From DASXHY01 sp035552155 (GTDB lineage Bacteria; Verrucomicrobiota; Verrucomicrobiia; Limisphaerales; DASXHY01), in contig DASZLX010000028.1 of the NCBI GenBank assembly GCA_035552155.1, positions 186,001-250,000 on the forward strand: 64,000 bases of DNA, read 5' to 3'. Position 1 is the stretch's first letter. The number at the start of each line of letters is the position of its first letter. The notes under the pieces were generated by a model that saw only the letters and a program-made list of their open reading frames with translations, ran no database searches and was not told the DNA's origin. The position numbers were made by a program, and so were the translations under genes. Of this stretch, positions 9,210 through 17,835 are shown in pieces.

Positions 9210-10900
9210 ACGGGCTGGATTACGCCATCCTGCTGATAACGATTCTCGGCATTTCCGCCTATGGTGCCTGGCACACGCGCGGCCGCCACACGTTCAAGAC
9301 CTATCTCAAAGGCAGCGGCGACACGCCCTGGTTTATCATCGGCATTTCCGTCATGGCCACGCAAGCCAGCGCTGTCACCTTCCTCTCCACGCCCGGCCAG
9401 GGCTATCAGGGCGGCCTTGGCTTTGTGCAATTTTACTTCGGCATGCCCATCGCGCTCATCATCATTGCCGCGGTATTTCTGCCCATTTATCAAAAGCTCA
9501 ATGTCATCACGGCCTACGAATATCTCGGCCAGCGTTTCGATCTGAAAACGCGCTTGTTGGGCGCTGCCGTTTTCCTCCTGCAACGCGCCATCGGCGCCGG
9601 CCTCACCATCTATGCGCCCGCGATTGTGCTTTCAAAAGTGCTGGGTTGGCCGCTCCACGCCACGATCATCGGCAGTGGAATCATCGTGGTCATCTATACC
9701 GCCATCGGTGGCAGCGACGCCGTCAACGCCACGCAAAAATATCAATTCGCCGTCATCTTCGCCGGCATGATTGCCGCCCTGGTGCTCCTGCTGGTGAAAT
9801 TGCCGCACAACCTTACGCTTTCTGATACGCTCACGATCGCAGGCAGCATGCACAAACTCGAAGCGGTTAATTTTTCTCCCGATCCGGGCCGGCGCTACAC
9901 TTTCTGGTCCGGCCTTTTCGCCGCCACGTTTCTCATGCTGACCTATTTCGGCACCGACCAATCCCAGGTGCAGCGTTACCTCACCGGTTCCATTCGCGAA
10001 AGCCGCCTCGGCTTGATGTTCAATGCCGTGTTTAAAATCCCGATGCAGTTTTTCATTCTGGCCATCGGCGTCCTGATCTTCGTCACCTACCAATTCGAGC
10101 GCCCGCCCGTTTATTTCGACCAGGTTGCCTGGAACGAACAAGCTGCCCACAACACCACCAAATTTCACAACATCCAATCCCGCTTCTCTGCCGCACACGA
10201 AAAAGAAAAGCAGCAACTCGAAGCCTGGGTCAACGCGCGCCATGCCGGCGATGCCGCTGCCGCATCCGCCGCTCGTTCCACCGCCCTGCAGGCGAACGCG
10301 GATGTCGAATCCATCCGCAAAGAAGCCCGGCTCGCCGTGGATCCGCACGACAAACGAAACGACGTCGATTACATCTTCATCACCTACATTTTGGATCATT
10401 TCCCGCATGGACTCATCGGCCTTCTCGTCGCCACCTTTTTCGCCGCCGCGCTCTCCGCCAAAGCCGCCGAACTGAATGCGCTTGGCTCCGCGACGACTGT
10501 GGATATTTATAAACCCGTGTTCAGACCGGACGCCGACGATCCACATTACCTGCGCGCCTCCAAGGCGTTCACGATTCTTTGGGGTTGCGCCTCCATTACT
10601 TTCGCGCTCTGCCTCAGCCTCGCCGAGAACCTTATCCAGGCGGTGAACATTGTCGGCTCAATATTTTATCCGGTGATGCTGAGCCTGTTCGTCGTGGGCT
10701 TCTTTCTGCGCCGCATTGGCGGCACGGCCGTTTTTTGCGGCGGCCTCGTCGCGCAAGTCGTTGTTCTTGGGTTGTTCTTCACCGTGCCCGACAATCGCCT
10801 CAGTTATCCCTGGTATAATGTCATCGGCTGCGTCGTTTGCGTCTGCGTCAGTGCCGCGCTCCAGCCAATGCTCAAACCCGCGCCCGCGCGCACCGCATGA
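9206..10900 (+). CDS. Sodium:solute symporter (SSS family)
   Basis: This 564-aa integral membrane protein has roughly 13 hydrophobic helices and SSS family features: GISVMATQASAVTFLSTPGQG in TM2, a TYFGTDQSQVQRYL segment, and an ALSAKAAELNALGSATTVD region in a late helix. A hydrophilic, helical insert of ~75 residues (about 300-375) sits between membrane helices. Translation probably starts at GTG 9206, inside the stop of the 46-aa gene. The stop overlaps the bshC-like start (ATGA at 10897). The substrate cannot be read from the sequence; co-occurrence with LmbE and bsh genes suggests a sugar, amino acid or thiol-related solute. Confidence 0.88.
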   Translation: MNGLDYAILLITILGISAYGAWHTRGRHTFKTYLKGSGDTPWFIIGISVMATQASAVTFLSTPGQGYQGGLGFVQFYFGMPIALIIIAAVFLPIYQKLNVITAYEYLGQRFDLKTRLLGAAVFLLQRAIGAGLTIYAPAIVLSKVLGWPLHATIIGSGIIVVIYTAIGGSDAVNATQKYQFAVIFAGMIAALVLLLVKLPHNLTLSDTLTIAGSMHKLEAVNFSPDPGRRYTFWSGLFAATFLMLTYFGTDQSQVQRYLTGSIRESRLGLMFNAVFKIPMQFFILAIGVLIFVTYQFERPPVYFDQVAWNEQAAHNTTKFHNIQSRFSAAHEKEKQQLEAWVNARHAGDAAAASAARSTALQANADVESIRKEARLAVDPHDKRNDVDYIFITYILDHFPHGLIGLLVATFFAAALSAKAAELNALGSATTVDIYKPVFRPDADDPHYLRASKAFTILWGCASITFALCLSLAENLIQAVNIVGSIFYPVMLSLFVVGFFLRRIGGTAVFCGGLVAQVVVLGLFFTVPDNRLSYPWYNVIGCVVCVCVSAALQPMLKPAPARTA

Positions 10901-11667
10901 GCACCGCGCCCGTCATTTGTTTTGGACAGCAACCGTGCGGATTTTTTCCGAAACGTTTCCTGGTCGCCAAGATCCAGACCGCGCGCCGGCTTCAATCCGA
11001 GCTCGGCGGGGAGATTGTTTTTTTCTGCCACGACAGCGATCACGACCCGCGCGAAACCCGCACTATTCTGCGCCACCGCACGACCGATGAACCGGCGGTG
11101 CTGAATTTCGCTTTCGCAAACAAGTTGCAGCGCAAATTCTCACCGCTCTCCCTCAAGCACATTCCGGGCGACTGGCAAAACAAGACCGCGCTCCAATTGC
11201 CGAATTATGTGGGGCATGCACTCATCGATGTTTTTAAGAAAATCACCGCCACGAACATTGCCGATTTTTGCCTGGAAACCTACCGCGCCATGGGCCTGCT
11301 CGAAGGCGTTCGCGTCGTCCGCTCCAGCGACCCCGCTGTGCGGCGCGCCGCGTGCGACATTTCAGAATTTTTCGTGGACGTTCCGCACGAAAACGAAATT
11401 GTCCGCGCGCGGTTTGTGAATGGAGCCTTGACCCTACACGAAGGCGGTGATTCCTTCGTTACCCTGCCGCCCGCGCCTTTCACGAAGGAACAAATCAGCC
11501 CCACGCGCGATTCCCGGCTCCGCTGGATGCAATCGCTCGTCCACTGCACGCATTACATTGCCGGTCTTGGCGAAAGGGCCTATCTTCACACCGAAGAAAC
11601 GCCGGAAATTACCTTTGTCACCCGCGATGAAATCGAGCGCTCCGATGAAGCCTGGACCGACTTATAA
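10897..11667 (+). CDS. Short BshC-like protein (putative bacillithiol-type cysteine-adding enzyme)
   Basis: This 256-aa protein starts at ATG 10897, overlapping the symporter stop. Its N-terminus has FGQQPCGFF at 9-17, followed by a helix and IVFFCHDSDHD at about 41-51. These match the GQQxGLFxGP...VPVFWIASEDHD pattern of BshC. Near the C-terminus YIAGLGERAYL parallels BshC's YVGGPGELAYW. BshC adds cysteine to GlcN-malate in the last step of bacillithiol synthesis. Canonical BshC has about 540 residues with a coiled coil, which this protein lacks. It overlaps bshB1 by 23 bp and precedes bshA, so the context supports the call. It is a divergent or minimal version; activity is unproven. Confidence 0.6.
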   Translation: MSTAPVICFGQQPCGFFPKRFLVAKIQTARRLQSELGGEIVFFCHDSDHDPRETRTILRHRTTDEPAVLNFAFANKLQRKFSPLSLKHIPGDWQNKTALQLPNYVGHALIDVFKKITATNIADFCLETYRAMGLLEGVRVVRSSDPAVRRAACDISEFFVDVPHENEIVRARFVNGALTLHEGGDSFVTLPPAPFTKEQISPTRDSRLRWMQSLVHCTHYIAGLGERAYLHTEETPEITFVTRDEIERSDEAWTDL

Positions 11668-12376
11668 TCTCCCGCCGCTGCTCGCTTTCGGCGCGCACCC
11701 CGATGACATCGAATTCGGTTGCGGGGCGGTCATAGCGCGGGAAACGCGCGCCGGGCGCGAGGCGCATCTCGTCGTCTGCTCGCGCGGCGAAGCGGGCACT
11801 CACGGCACTCCCCGCCAGCGCGCCGCCGAGGCTCGGGAAGCGGCCGCCTTGCTCGGCGCGAGCATCGAATTTTTGGAACTCGACGGCGACAGTCATCTGG
11901 AAATTCGCGCCGCTCACGCCATTAAACTGGCGGGAATTATTCGCCGCGTAAAACCCGGCGTGGTGCTCGCCCCCAGTCTCGTGGAGAACCAGCACCCGGA
12001 TCACTGGCGGCTGGGAAAACTGGTGCGCGACGCGGCGCGATTGGCCCGCTTCGGCGGCCTCAGGGAATTGCGCAAAACGCCGGCTCATACCCTCGGCCAA
12101 TTATTTTTTTACGCGGTGACGCCCGAAGCCGAGCCCACCGACATCACTCCCGTGCTGATGGATGTTTCCGCTCCGGAAACCGTGCGCGCCTGGACCGCGG
12201 CGATGGAAGCCCACGCCTCACAAACCAGTGCCCGCGCCTACGTCGAACTGCAGATCACCCGGGCGCGATTGCGTGGATTACGCGCCGGCGTTAGTCACGC
12301 CATGGCTCTGTTTCCCAACGATCCGCTCGTGTTCGATTCGCTCGCGGAGGCCGGTCGAAGCGCCCGCAAATTTTGA
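11645..12376 (+). CDS. bshB1: N-acetylglucosaminyl-malate deacetylase BshB1-like (PIG-L family)
   Basis: This 243-aa protein starts at ATG 11645 inside the 3' end of the BshC-like gene. It is a single PIG-L/LmbE domain with GAHPDDIEFGCG (zinc ligands H18, D21), CSRGEAGTHGT, and a late NQHPDHW zinc/His motif. BshB1 removes the acetyl group from GlcNAc-malate made by BshA. The length fits the family (about 230-240 aa), and bshA follows after 10 bp. Another LmbE-type GlcNAc conjugate deacetylase is possible, but the neighbour makes BshB1 most likely. Confidence 0.85.
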   Translation: MKPGPTYNLPPLLAFGAHPDDIEFGCGAVIARETRAGREAHLVVCSRGEAGTHGTPRQRAAEAREAAALLGASIEFLELDGDSHLEIRAAHAIKLAGIIRRVKPGVVLAPSLVENQHPDHWRLGKLVRDAARLARFGGLRELRKTPAHTLGQLFFYAVTPEAEPTDITPVLMDVSAPETVRAWTAAMEAHASQTSARAYVELQITRARLRGLRAGVSHAMALFPNDPLVFDSLAEAGRSARKF

Positions 12377-12386
12377 CCTGCACGCA

Positions 12387-13508
12387 ATGAAAATCGGCAT
12401 CACGTGTTATCCGTCGGTCGGGGGCAGCGGCATCCTGGCGACGGCGCTCGGCGAGGAGCTTGCCCGGCGCGGCCACGAAGTTCATTTCATCAGCTACGAA
12501 CGTCCGTTTCGCCTGCTGGAAAATGAGCCGCGCCTTTTCTTTCATCCCGTTGTGGTGAACGACTATCCCCTGTTCAAATACCCCGATTACACCCTGCCCC
12601 TTTCCGTCCGCATGGCCGAAGTCAGCCGCGACTATCAACTCGACGTGCTTCATGTGCACTATGCCGTGCCGCACGCCACCGCGGCAATCCTCGCCCGCTC
12701 CATGCTGCCCCTCGAGCAACAACCGCGCGTCGTCACGACTCTGCATGGCACCGACAGCACCCTGCTGGGCTGTGATCCCGGTTACGGTCCGGCAATTCAT
12801 CACGCGCTGGCCTGCTCCGATGCGGTGACGACTGTTTCCGAATTTTTGAAACAGGAAACCCAGCGCGTCCTCGGCTTCGAAGGTCCGATGCAGGTCATCC
12901 ATAATTTTTTCGAGCCGCGCGCGCAGAGATGGTCCCGTGAAGACGTTCGCCGCGAGCTCGGGCTGCGCCACGAAGTGCTGCTGTTCCATTCCTCCAATCT
13001 CCGGCCCGTGAAGCGCATCGATCTGTTGCTCGAAACCATTGCGCGAATCCGCGCGCGCGATTCCTTCAAGCTCCTCGTGCTGGCCGGGGAAAGTTTCGCG
13101 CCCTTTGTTTCCGAAATGAAACGGCTCGGCCTGGAAGACCGTGTAATCGTTCGCGAAAAGGTCGCGGAGATCGAATATTATTTGCAGGCGGCCGACCTGG
13201 GACTGTTCACGTCCGAAACGGAAAGCTTTTGCCTCGGCATTTTGGAGGGAATGTGTTTCGGCTGCCCCAGCGTTTCGACCGGGGTTGGCGGAATTCCCGA
13301 AGTGCTTGAAGACAACGTCAGTGGACGTTTGGCGCCGCCCGGCGATGCCGATGCGCTCGCCCGGGCCGCCGAAGAGCTGATTCAGAACCGGGAACTCCGC
13401 GAGACCATGGGAAAAGCGGCGCAACAACGCGCGCGGGAAAAGTTTTCAGCGCAAAATATCGTCTCGCAATACGAGGCGCTTTACGCGGACGTGACTCGTA
13501 AACGTTAG
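12387..13508 (+). CDS. bshA: N-acetyl-alpha-D-glucosaminyl L-malate synthase BshA (GT4)
   Basis: This 373-aa cytoplasmic GT4 glycosyltransferase begins MKIGITCYPSVGGSGILATA, the hallmark BshA N-terminus. It shows HVHYAVPHA, TTLHGTDSTLLG, IHNFFEP, SSNLRPVKR and the C-terminal ETESFCLGILEGMCFGCPS donor-binding motif. BshA transfers GlcNAc from UDP-GlcNAc to L-malate, the first step of bacillithiol formation. It is the last gene of the coupled operon. The stop is only 7 bp from the end of the convergent queD. Confidence 0.92.
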   Translation: MKIGITCYPSVGGSGILATALGEELARRGHEVHFISYERPFRLLENEPRLFFHPVVVNDYPLFKYPDYTLPLSVRMAEVSRDYQLDVLHVHYAVPHATAAILARSMLPLEQQPRVVTTLHGTDSTLLGCDPGYGPAIHHALACSDAVTTVSEFLKQETQRVLGFEGPMQVIHNFFEPRAQRWSREDVRRELGLRHEVLLFHSSNLRPVKRIDLLLETIARIRARDSFKLLVLAGESFAPFVSEMKRLGLEDRVIVREKVAEIEYYLQAADLGLFTSETESFCLGILEGMCFGCPSVSTGVGGIPEVLEDNVSGRLAPPGDADALARAAEELIQNRELRETMGKAAQQRAREKFSAQNIVSQYEALYADVTRKR

Positions 13509-13515
13509 AGCGCGA

Positions 13516-13884
13516 TCAAAAATTCTCCCCGCGATAAACACACCGCGCGGTGCAGGTTTCCGCCACCACAATTTCCGTGAGCAAGGGCAGTTTCGGTTTC
13601 AATTTTTTCCAAATCCACAGCGCCACATTTTCGCTCGTCGGATTTTCGAGTCCCGGAATTTCATTGAGGTAACGATGATCGAGCTTTTCCCAGAGCGGTT
13701 TGAACGCGTCTGAAATGTCCGCATAATCCATCACCCAGCCGAGCTCCGCGTCGCACTCGCCCGCGACGGCAATTTCCACCTTGAAACTGTGCCCATGCAA
13801 CCGCCGGCACTTGTGCGCTTTCGGCAAACGCGGCAGCAAATGCGCCGCCTCAAATTGAAATGTTTTTCTTAATTCCATGCTCAT
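13516..13884 (-). CDS. queD: 6-pyruvoyl-tetrahydropterin synthase / QueD family protein
   Basis: This 122-aa protein has the PTPS/QueD fold signatures. The zinc histidines are H15 (FEAAHLL), H30 and H32 (RRLHGHSF), with a catalytic-type C26 (HKCRR), MDYADI, LDHRYLN, PTSENVALWIW and the ET motif near the C-terminus. QueD makes 6-carboxy-tetrahydropterin for queuosine and other 7-deazapurines. No other que genes are nearby, so a related pterin role cannot be excluded. It is convergent with bshA. Confidence 0.88.
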   Translation of the reverse strand: MSMELRKTFQFEAAHLLPRLPKAHKCRRLHGHSFKVEIAVAGECDAELGWVMDYADISDAFKPLWEKLDHRYLNEIPGLENPTSENVALWIWKKLKPKLPLLTEIVVAETCTARCVYRGENF

Positions 13885-13895
13885 TCAAATTCAAA

Positions 13896-13976
13896 TCTTC
13901 TTTAACGCAAAGGCGCAGAGTCGCAAAGGTCTTAACCGGGCGTCTTCGTTTCTTTGCGTCTTTGCGTTAAATTTCA
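13896..13976. repeat. Dispersed AACGCAAAGGCGCAGAG inverted repeat
   Basis: The left part, TTAACGCAAAGGCGCAGAG plus TCGCAAAGG, pairs with the right part CTTTGCGTCTTTGCGTTAA across a ~40-nt centre. It is the AACGCAAAGG/CCTTTGCGTT class of dispersed inverted repeat. A single arm recurs at 19886-19920. It sits between queD and the luxC-like gene, and no coding function is apparent. Confidence 0.65.
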
Positions 13977-15335
13977 TTTCTCGAAATCCATCCACGTGAC
14001 CAAATCGCCCAGCGCGGGCCGGCCGTCGTGCCGCCACGTCAACGGCGGGTTCTGCATCTGGCCGAGGGGACAAACGCGGGTCGCGCCCCAGGCGGCCAAT
14101 TGCCCGGCCAGTTCCGCCGACTTTTCTTCGCCCGCCGCAATACCCACCGTCGATACCTTGCCGCGAACACCGTCCGCCCCCTGCAAGGCAGTCGTCAAAT
14201 CACTGACGCCTTTGACGTAAATAAAACGATTCAGGCACGAAAGCTGAAACCGCGCGTCCGCCTCGTAAACCACCGTCCACGCCGTCGAATTTTCACTGCG
14301 CCAAAAACGCGTGTCCGGCGAATGCGCGGCGCGCACTTCGTAAAACGCCCGGCGCGAAGCGATGGTCGCCGCGGTTTCAGCCGCAATTTCACCGCGCGGT
14401 TCCGTTTCTTCGCGCTGCGCCAACTCGTCCGCCACCATCTCGGCGAAATGCTCGGCCGCGACCGCGCCGCCGTGCTCGGCATAAATCACGTGCGGCGAAA
14501 GACAACCCAACTGGTTCCACGCCACCACATCCGCCGCCGCTCGCGCCGCCGTTTTCTTCGCCTGAAATCCGCTCAACGCTTCGCCGGCAAGGTAAGCAAA
14601 GCTCAATCGATGACCGTGCCCGAGAAAGCGCGTGCGCGCGGGAAGCTGCTGACGAATCGCCGCGAGCGTTTCATCGCTGCCGGTCGCGGTCACACAATCC
14701 GCCTGCTCAAATAGTGCCTTTTCGATGTCCGCCTTTCCGCCGCGCCACTCGGCAATTTCCAGGCACGCGCCCAGCTTCGGTTCGGCGTCGTAAAGCGAAT
14801 GGGCGAACAATCGGGGCAAACAGGCCGCGCCGCTGGCGCATTTCACGAATTGCGCCGAGCGTGTCAGCAGTCCCAGCGCGACACTCATCAAGGCCGGGTT
14901 TGGAATATTCCCCGCCGTGATGTGCGCCAGCAGTTCCGGCCCTCGCGCCAACGCCCCGCGCGCATTTTTTTCCTCGGCGCTGTTGGAAACGATTCCATCC
15001 AGGCGCCGCGCATGGCCGAGTTCCTGCAACAGCAAGGCGTTGAAATTTTCCGGTGTGAACCGTTTGAAAAAATCATCCAGCCCGTTCGCGAGCGTCCCGC
15101 GGGAAAAACCGGTCGCCGCTGGGCCTTGTTCCAGGGCCAGCTTCCGAAATGCGTACTCCGGCTGGAGCCAGTTTTCCGCCAGTCCGCAAAGAACCTCCAC
15201 GAGACTTTGCGTCGAACGCGCGGCAAGATATTTTTCGCGGTTTTGCTTCAGCGTCTGGCACGCATCGTTCACCATCGCGGCGGTGAGCATTGCGTCCGCC
15301 GGCAGATCCGCTAAAAAATAATTTGGCAGGTTCAT
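13974..15335 (-). CDS. luxC: LuxC-like acyl-CoA/acyl-protein reductase
   Basis: This 453-aa protein belongs to the LuxC aldehyde-dehydrogenase-like family (PF05893). HITAGNIPNPALMSVALGLLTRSA, VTATGSDETLAAIR, GHGHRLSFAYL and the active-site stretch WNQLGCLSPHVIYAE (nucleophile C278) are visible in its length. LuxC reduces activated fatty acyl groups to aldehydes with NADPH. Its start overlaps the MFS stop (ATGA on the minus strand), and luxE is two genes upstream, forming a fatty acid reductase pair. No luciferase (luxAB) or transferase (luxD) is in the window. Confidence 0.85.
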   Translation of the reverse strand: MNLPNYFLADLPADAMLTAAMVNDACQTLKQNREKYLAARSTQSLVEVLCGLAENWLQPEYAFRKLALEQGPAATGFSRGTLANGLDDFFKRFTPENFNALLLQELGHARRLDGIVSNSAEEKNARGALARGPELLAHITAGNIPNPALMSVALGLLTRSAQFVKCASGAACLPRLFAHSLYDAEPKLGACLEIAEWRGGKADIEKALFEQADCVTATGSDETLAAIRQQLPARTRFLGHGHRLSFAYLAGEALSGFQAKKTAARAAADVVAWNQLGCLSPHVIYAEHGGAVAAEHFAEMVADELAQREETEPRGEIAAETAATIASRRAFYEVRAAHSPDTRFWRSENSTAWTVVYEADARFQLSCLNRFIYVKGVSDLTTALQGADGVRGKVSTVGIAAGEEKSAELAGQLAAWGATRVCPLGQMQNPPLTWRHDGRPALGDLVTWMDFEK

Positions 15336-16630
15336 TTGGAAGCACTCCGTTGCGCCGTCGAGGCCGGAGCAGGCGCAAGATTGGCGTCTTTTTCATCCAG
15401 ATGCTCCCGCCTGCGAATCGCGTGCAGGCACGGAATTCCGGCGAGTGACAACAAGCCTAATCCCCCAACCGCAGCATAAAGCGCGAAGTAATTGCGCCCG
15501 TCGCCCACGGCTTCACCCATATGTTTCACCAGCAGGCCGATCACCCACGCAGCCAGGCCGCCCACGAATCCGGTGATCGTCACGTAAATGCCAAACACAC
15601 GTCCACGCACGGCGTCGGGAATGGATTGCATCAGCGCGGCTTCCACGATGGGAAAACTCGGGATGAGAAAAAATCCATAGGCCAGCAGCCAGGGAATGGT
15701 CCAATGCCCGGGCACATGGGGAAAAAGAATAATCAGCACGGACCCCGTTCCAATGACAATTGCGATCCACCGTTTTCGCCGGCCATCGCTTAGGCTGCCG
15801 AGCAAGGGATTGCTGATGATGCTGCCGATGAATGCAGCGCTGACGGCGATGCCCGCGCGTCGGGTGTCGTAGCCTTCGGAATTCTGCAGAAACAAGGAGC
15901 TGAGACTCGCCATCCCCATCCCGGCAAAATCGCGCAGGCTGAACAAGAAACTTGTCAGCAAAAAAAACAACCAAAGCGCGGGCGTGGGAAATAATTGGCC
16001 GCCGCCGGACATTTGCGGTTTTTGATCCGCTACCATTGCGGCTTCCTCGCTCGCCAACCACGCGAACAAACCGGCGGCGACGATTCCTAAAATTCCAATT
16101 TCCAGGACCGGGCTGCGCCACGCCGCCGCTCCCAACATCGGCTCGAGCGTTGCCGCGCGCCAACCGGTGTAAAGCGGCCCCACAAAAAATCCGGTGCCCG
16201 CGCCGATGCCTGCCAACCCCAGCGCGCGGCCGGTATTTTTGGGAAATAGCCGCGCAATCATGGCGGTGGCGGCGGGATGATAAGCAGTGCCGCCGATTCC
16301 GGCCAGAATGACACACGCCACGGCCCAGGGATAATTGGGCGCGAAGGAGAGGCCGACGAAGGCACAGGCGTTGACCAGCAATCCGCAGGTGAGCAGTTTT
16401 TTCCGGCTCAGGCGATCCGCCAAAATTCCCAGTGGATAACTCGGCAGGAAATACGCGACCAACATGATGGTGACCAGCGAAGTCGCCTTGCTGACGCTGT
16501 CGAGTTTCAAGTCGCGCTGCATTAATAAATACAGCGGCAGCAACGCGACGCCGTAGAGATGCGTGAAGCAATGCAGCATCGCCGTGAGGCAAAGCGTGCG
16601 ACCCTTATGATTTGCGGGCAACGCACTCAT
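15332..16630 (-). CDS. MFS transporter between luxE- and luxC-like genes
   Basis: This 432-aa, 12-helix major facilitator protein starts at the ATG at 16630, which overlaps the luxE stop by 4 bp; an upstream ATG at 16648 is less likely. Signatures include GILADRLSRKKLL (loop 2-3 MFS motif), a helix pair around AGIGGTAYHPAATAMIARLFP, and GSLSDGRRKRW in the second half. The coupling to both lux-like genes implies a shared function, such as export or uptake of the acid, aldehyde or alcohol handled by LuxE/LuxC. The substrate is not deducible. Confidence 0.85.
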   Translation of the reverse strand: MSALPANHKGRTLCLTAMLHCFTHLYGVALLPLYLLMQRDLKLDSVSKATSLVTIMLVAYFLPSYPLGILADRLSRKKLLTCGLLVNACAFVGLSFAPNYPWAVACVILAGIGGTAYHPAATAMIARLFPKNTGRALGLAGIGAGTGFFVGPLYTGWRAATLEPMLGAAAWRSPVLEIGILGIVAAGLFAWLASEEAAMVADQKPQMSGGGQLFPTPALWLFFLLTSFLFSLRDFAGMGMASLSSLFLQNSEGYDTRRAGIAVSAAFIGSIISNPLLGSLSDGRRKRWIAIVIGTGSVLIILFPHVPGHWTIPWLLAYGFFLIPSFPIVEAALMQSIPDAVRGRVFGIYVTITGFVGGLAAWVIGLLVKHMGEAVGDGRNYFALYAAVGGLGLLSLAGIPCLHAIRRREHLDEKDANLAPAPASTAQRSASK

Positions 16631-17754
16631 GTCGTCATCAGCGAACAACCGCGAGGCTCGGCCAGTGCGGCGCGACCAATCAATTCAAATCCGCCGTCGC
16701 GGCGAATGGCCAGGTCCTCCGTTTGAATCGCCATCGCCGAAAAAACATTCGCCAGATCGAAAACCCGCACCAAACCGGTTTCGCCATCGTGCACCTCCCG
16801 GCCGGTTTCCGGCGAAATTATCTGCACGCGTGCCCAGGGCGGAAAATGAAAATAACGACTGGCGATTGGTGAATCCGTCGCTTCAACATCGTAGGCTTGC
16901 GAACTTAATTCGCTCATGCCGTATTCGCAGAGTATATTCGATGACGGAACGCCCAGCCGCTCCGTAATCAATGCGTGCAATTCGGCCTTCGGCAAAACAC
17001 GGGATCGGTTTTTGTAGCCGCCCGTTTCCATCACGCGGGAACCTGACGGAAGGTTGAAGCGCAAATTTTTCTCCGCCAGATAATCCAACAAATGCACGAA
17101 CGAAAATGCCGTGCCCAGCACCACCAGGCGTTGGTCGCCGCGACCGGCATCCTCAATCACCTTCGCCGCCGATTCAAAATTTAAAATCCAGGAACCATCC
17201 CCAGCGACGGCGCCAAAAAAACTTTCTTCCGGCGCGCCGAAATCCCGGCGGATGGTTTCGAACATGTAGGCCAGCGAGGAATGCGGCGCGTCGGGCGGGG
17301 ACGGCGTAAGAATTGCCAGCCGGCGCTCCGGTTGAACATGATATCGAAACCACGCGAGCAGCGACGCCTCGTAAATAGCCAGCGATTGAGGACTGTGAAA
17401 GTGTCGGCTCGGTTGCTGCGCCGTCGTTCCGCTGGAATGAAATTCCCGCGCGCGCTCCTCCGGCGGCAAACAGGAAATTGCCAGCTCTTTGAATGCCGAG
17501 GTCGGCACCGCCGGAATCTGCGTCCAATGCGTCGCCACTTCCGGCGTCAACTTTCGCGCCTCGCAAAATTTGCGATAAGCAAGGTTGTGCTCGAATTGCA
17601 GGGTGAACAGCATCAACGCCATGCCGTTGAACTCGGCATCCGCGTGCGTCGCCCAAAACTCGGGATTCTGGTGGTGCTCGCTGGAAAGTTCAGCGGCGCA
17701 AATGGCGATAAAATCAGCCACTCGCGCCGCGAAAATGGAAAGTTCGGATGTCAT
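16627..17754 (-). CDS. luxE: LuxE-like acyl-protein synthetase
   Basis: This 375-aa protein belongs to the acyl-protein synthetase/LuxE family (PF04443). It has the adenylating-enzyme-like stretch FHSSGTTAQQPSRH, METGGYKNRSR, LCEYGMSELSSQAYD and a conserved near-C-terminal Cys (C370 in EPRGCSLM), where LuxE carries the acyl thioester. It would activate fatty acids with ATP and hand them to LuxC. It is the first gene of a luxE-MFS-luxC operon with 4-bp overlaps. Confidence 0.85.
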   Translation of the reverse strand: MTSELSIFAARVADFIAICAAELSSEHHQNPEFWATHADAEFNGMALMLFTLQFEHNLAYRKFCEARKLTPEVATHWTQIPAVPTSAFKELAISCLPPEERAREFHSSGTTAQQPSRHFHSPQSLAIYEASLLAWFRYHVQPERRLAILTPSPPDAPHSSLAYMFETIRRDFGAPEESFFGAVAGDGSWILNFESAAKVIEDAGRGDQRLVVLGTAFSFVHLLDYLAEKNLRFNLPSGSRVMETGGYKNRSRVLPKAELHALITERLGVPSSNILCEYGMSELSSQAYDVEATDSPIASRYFHFPPWARVQIISPETGREVHDGETGLVRVFDLANVFSAMAIQTEDLAIRRDGGFELIGRAALAEPRGCSLMTT

Positions 17755-17835
17755 GCGGTTTTTTAACAGGCTGGTTTTCCGCCACAGCCCCGGAATTATC
17801 TACTCGCGCGCGGGCGCTTTCGCAAGAATTTTGGT

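Noticed and set aside
12291..13427. 378-aa frame antisense to bshA
   Set aside because: Shadow of bshA. No start context, no family motif.
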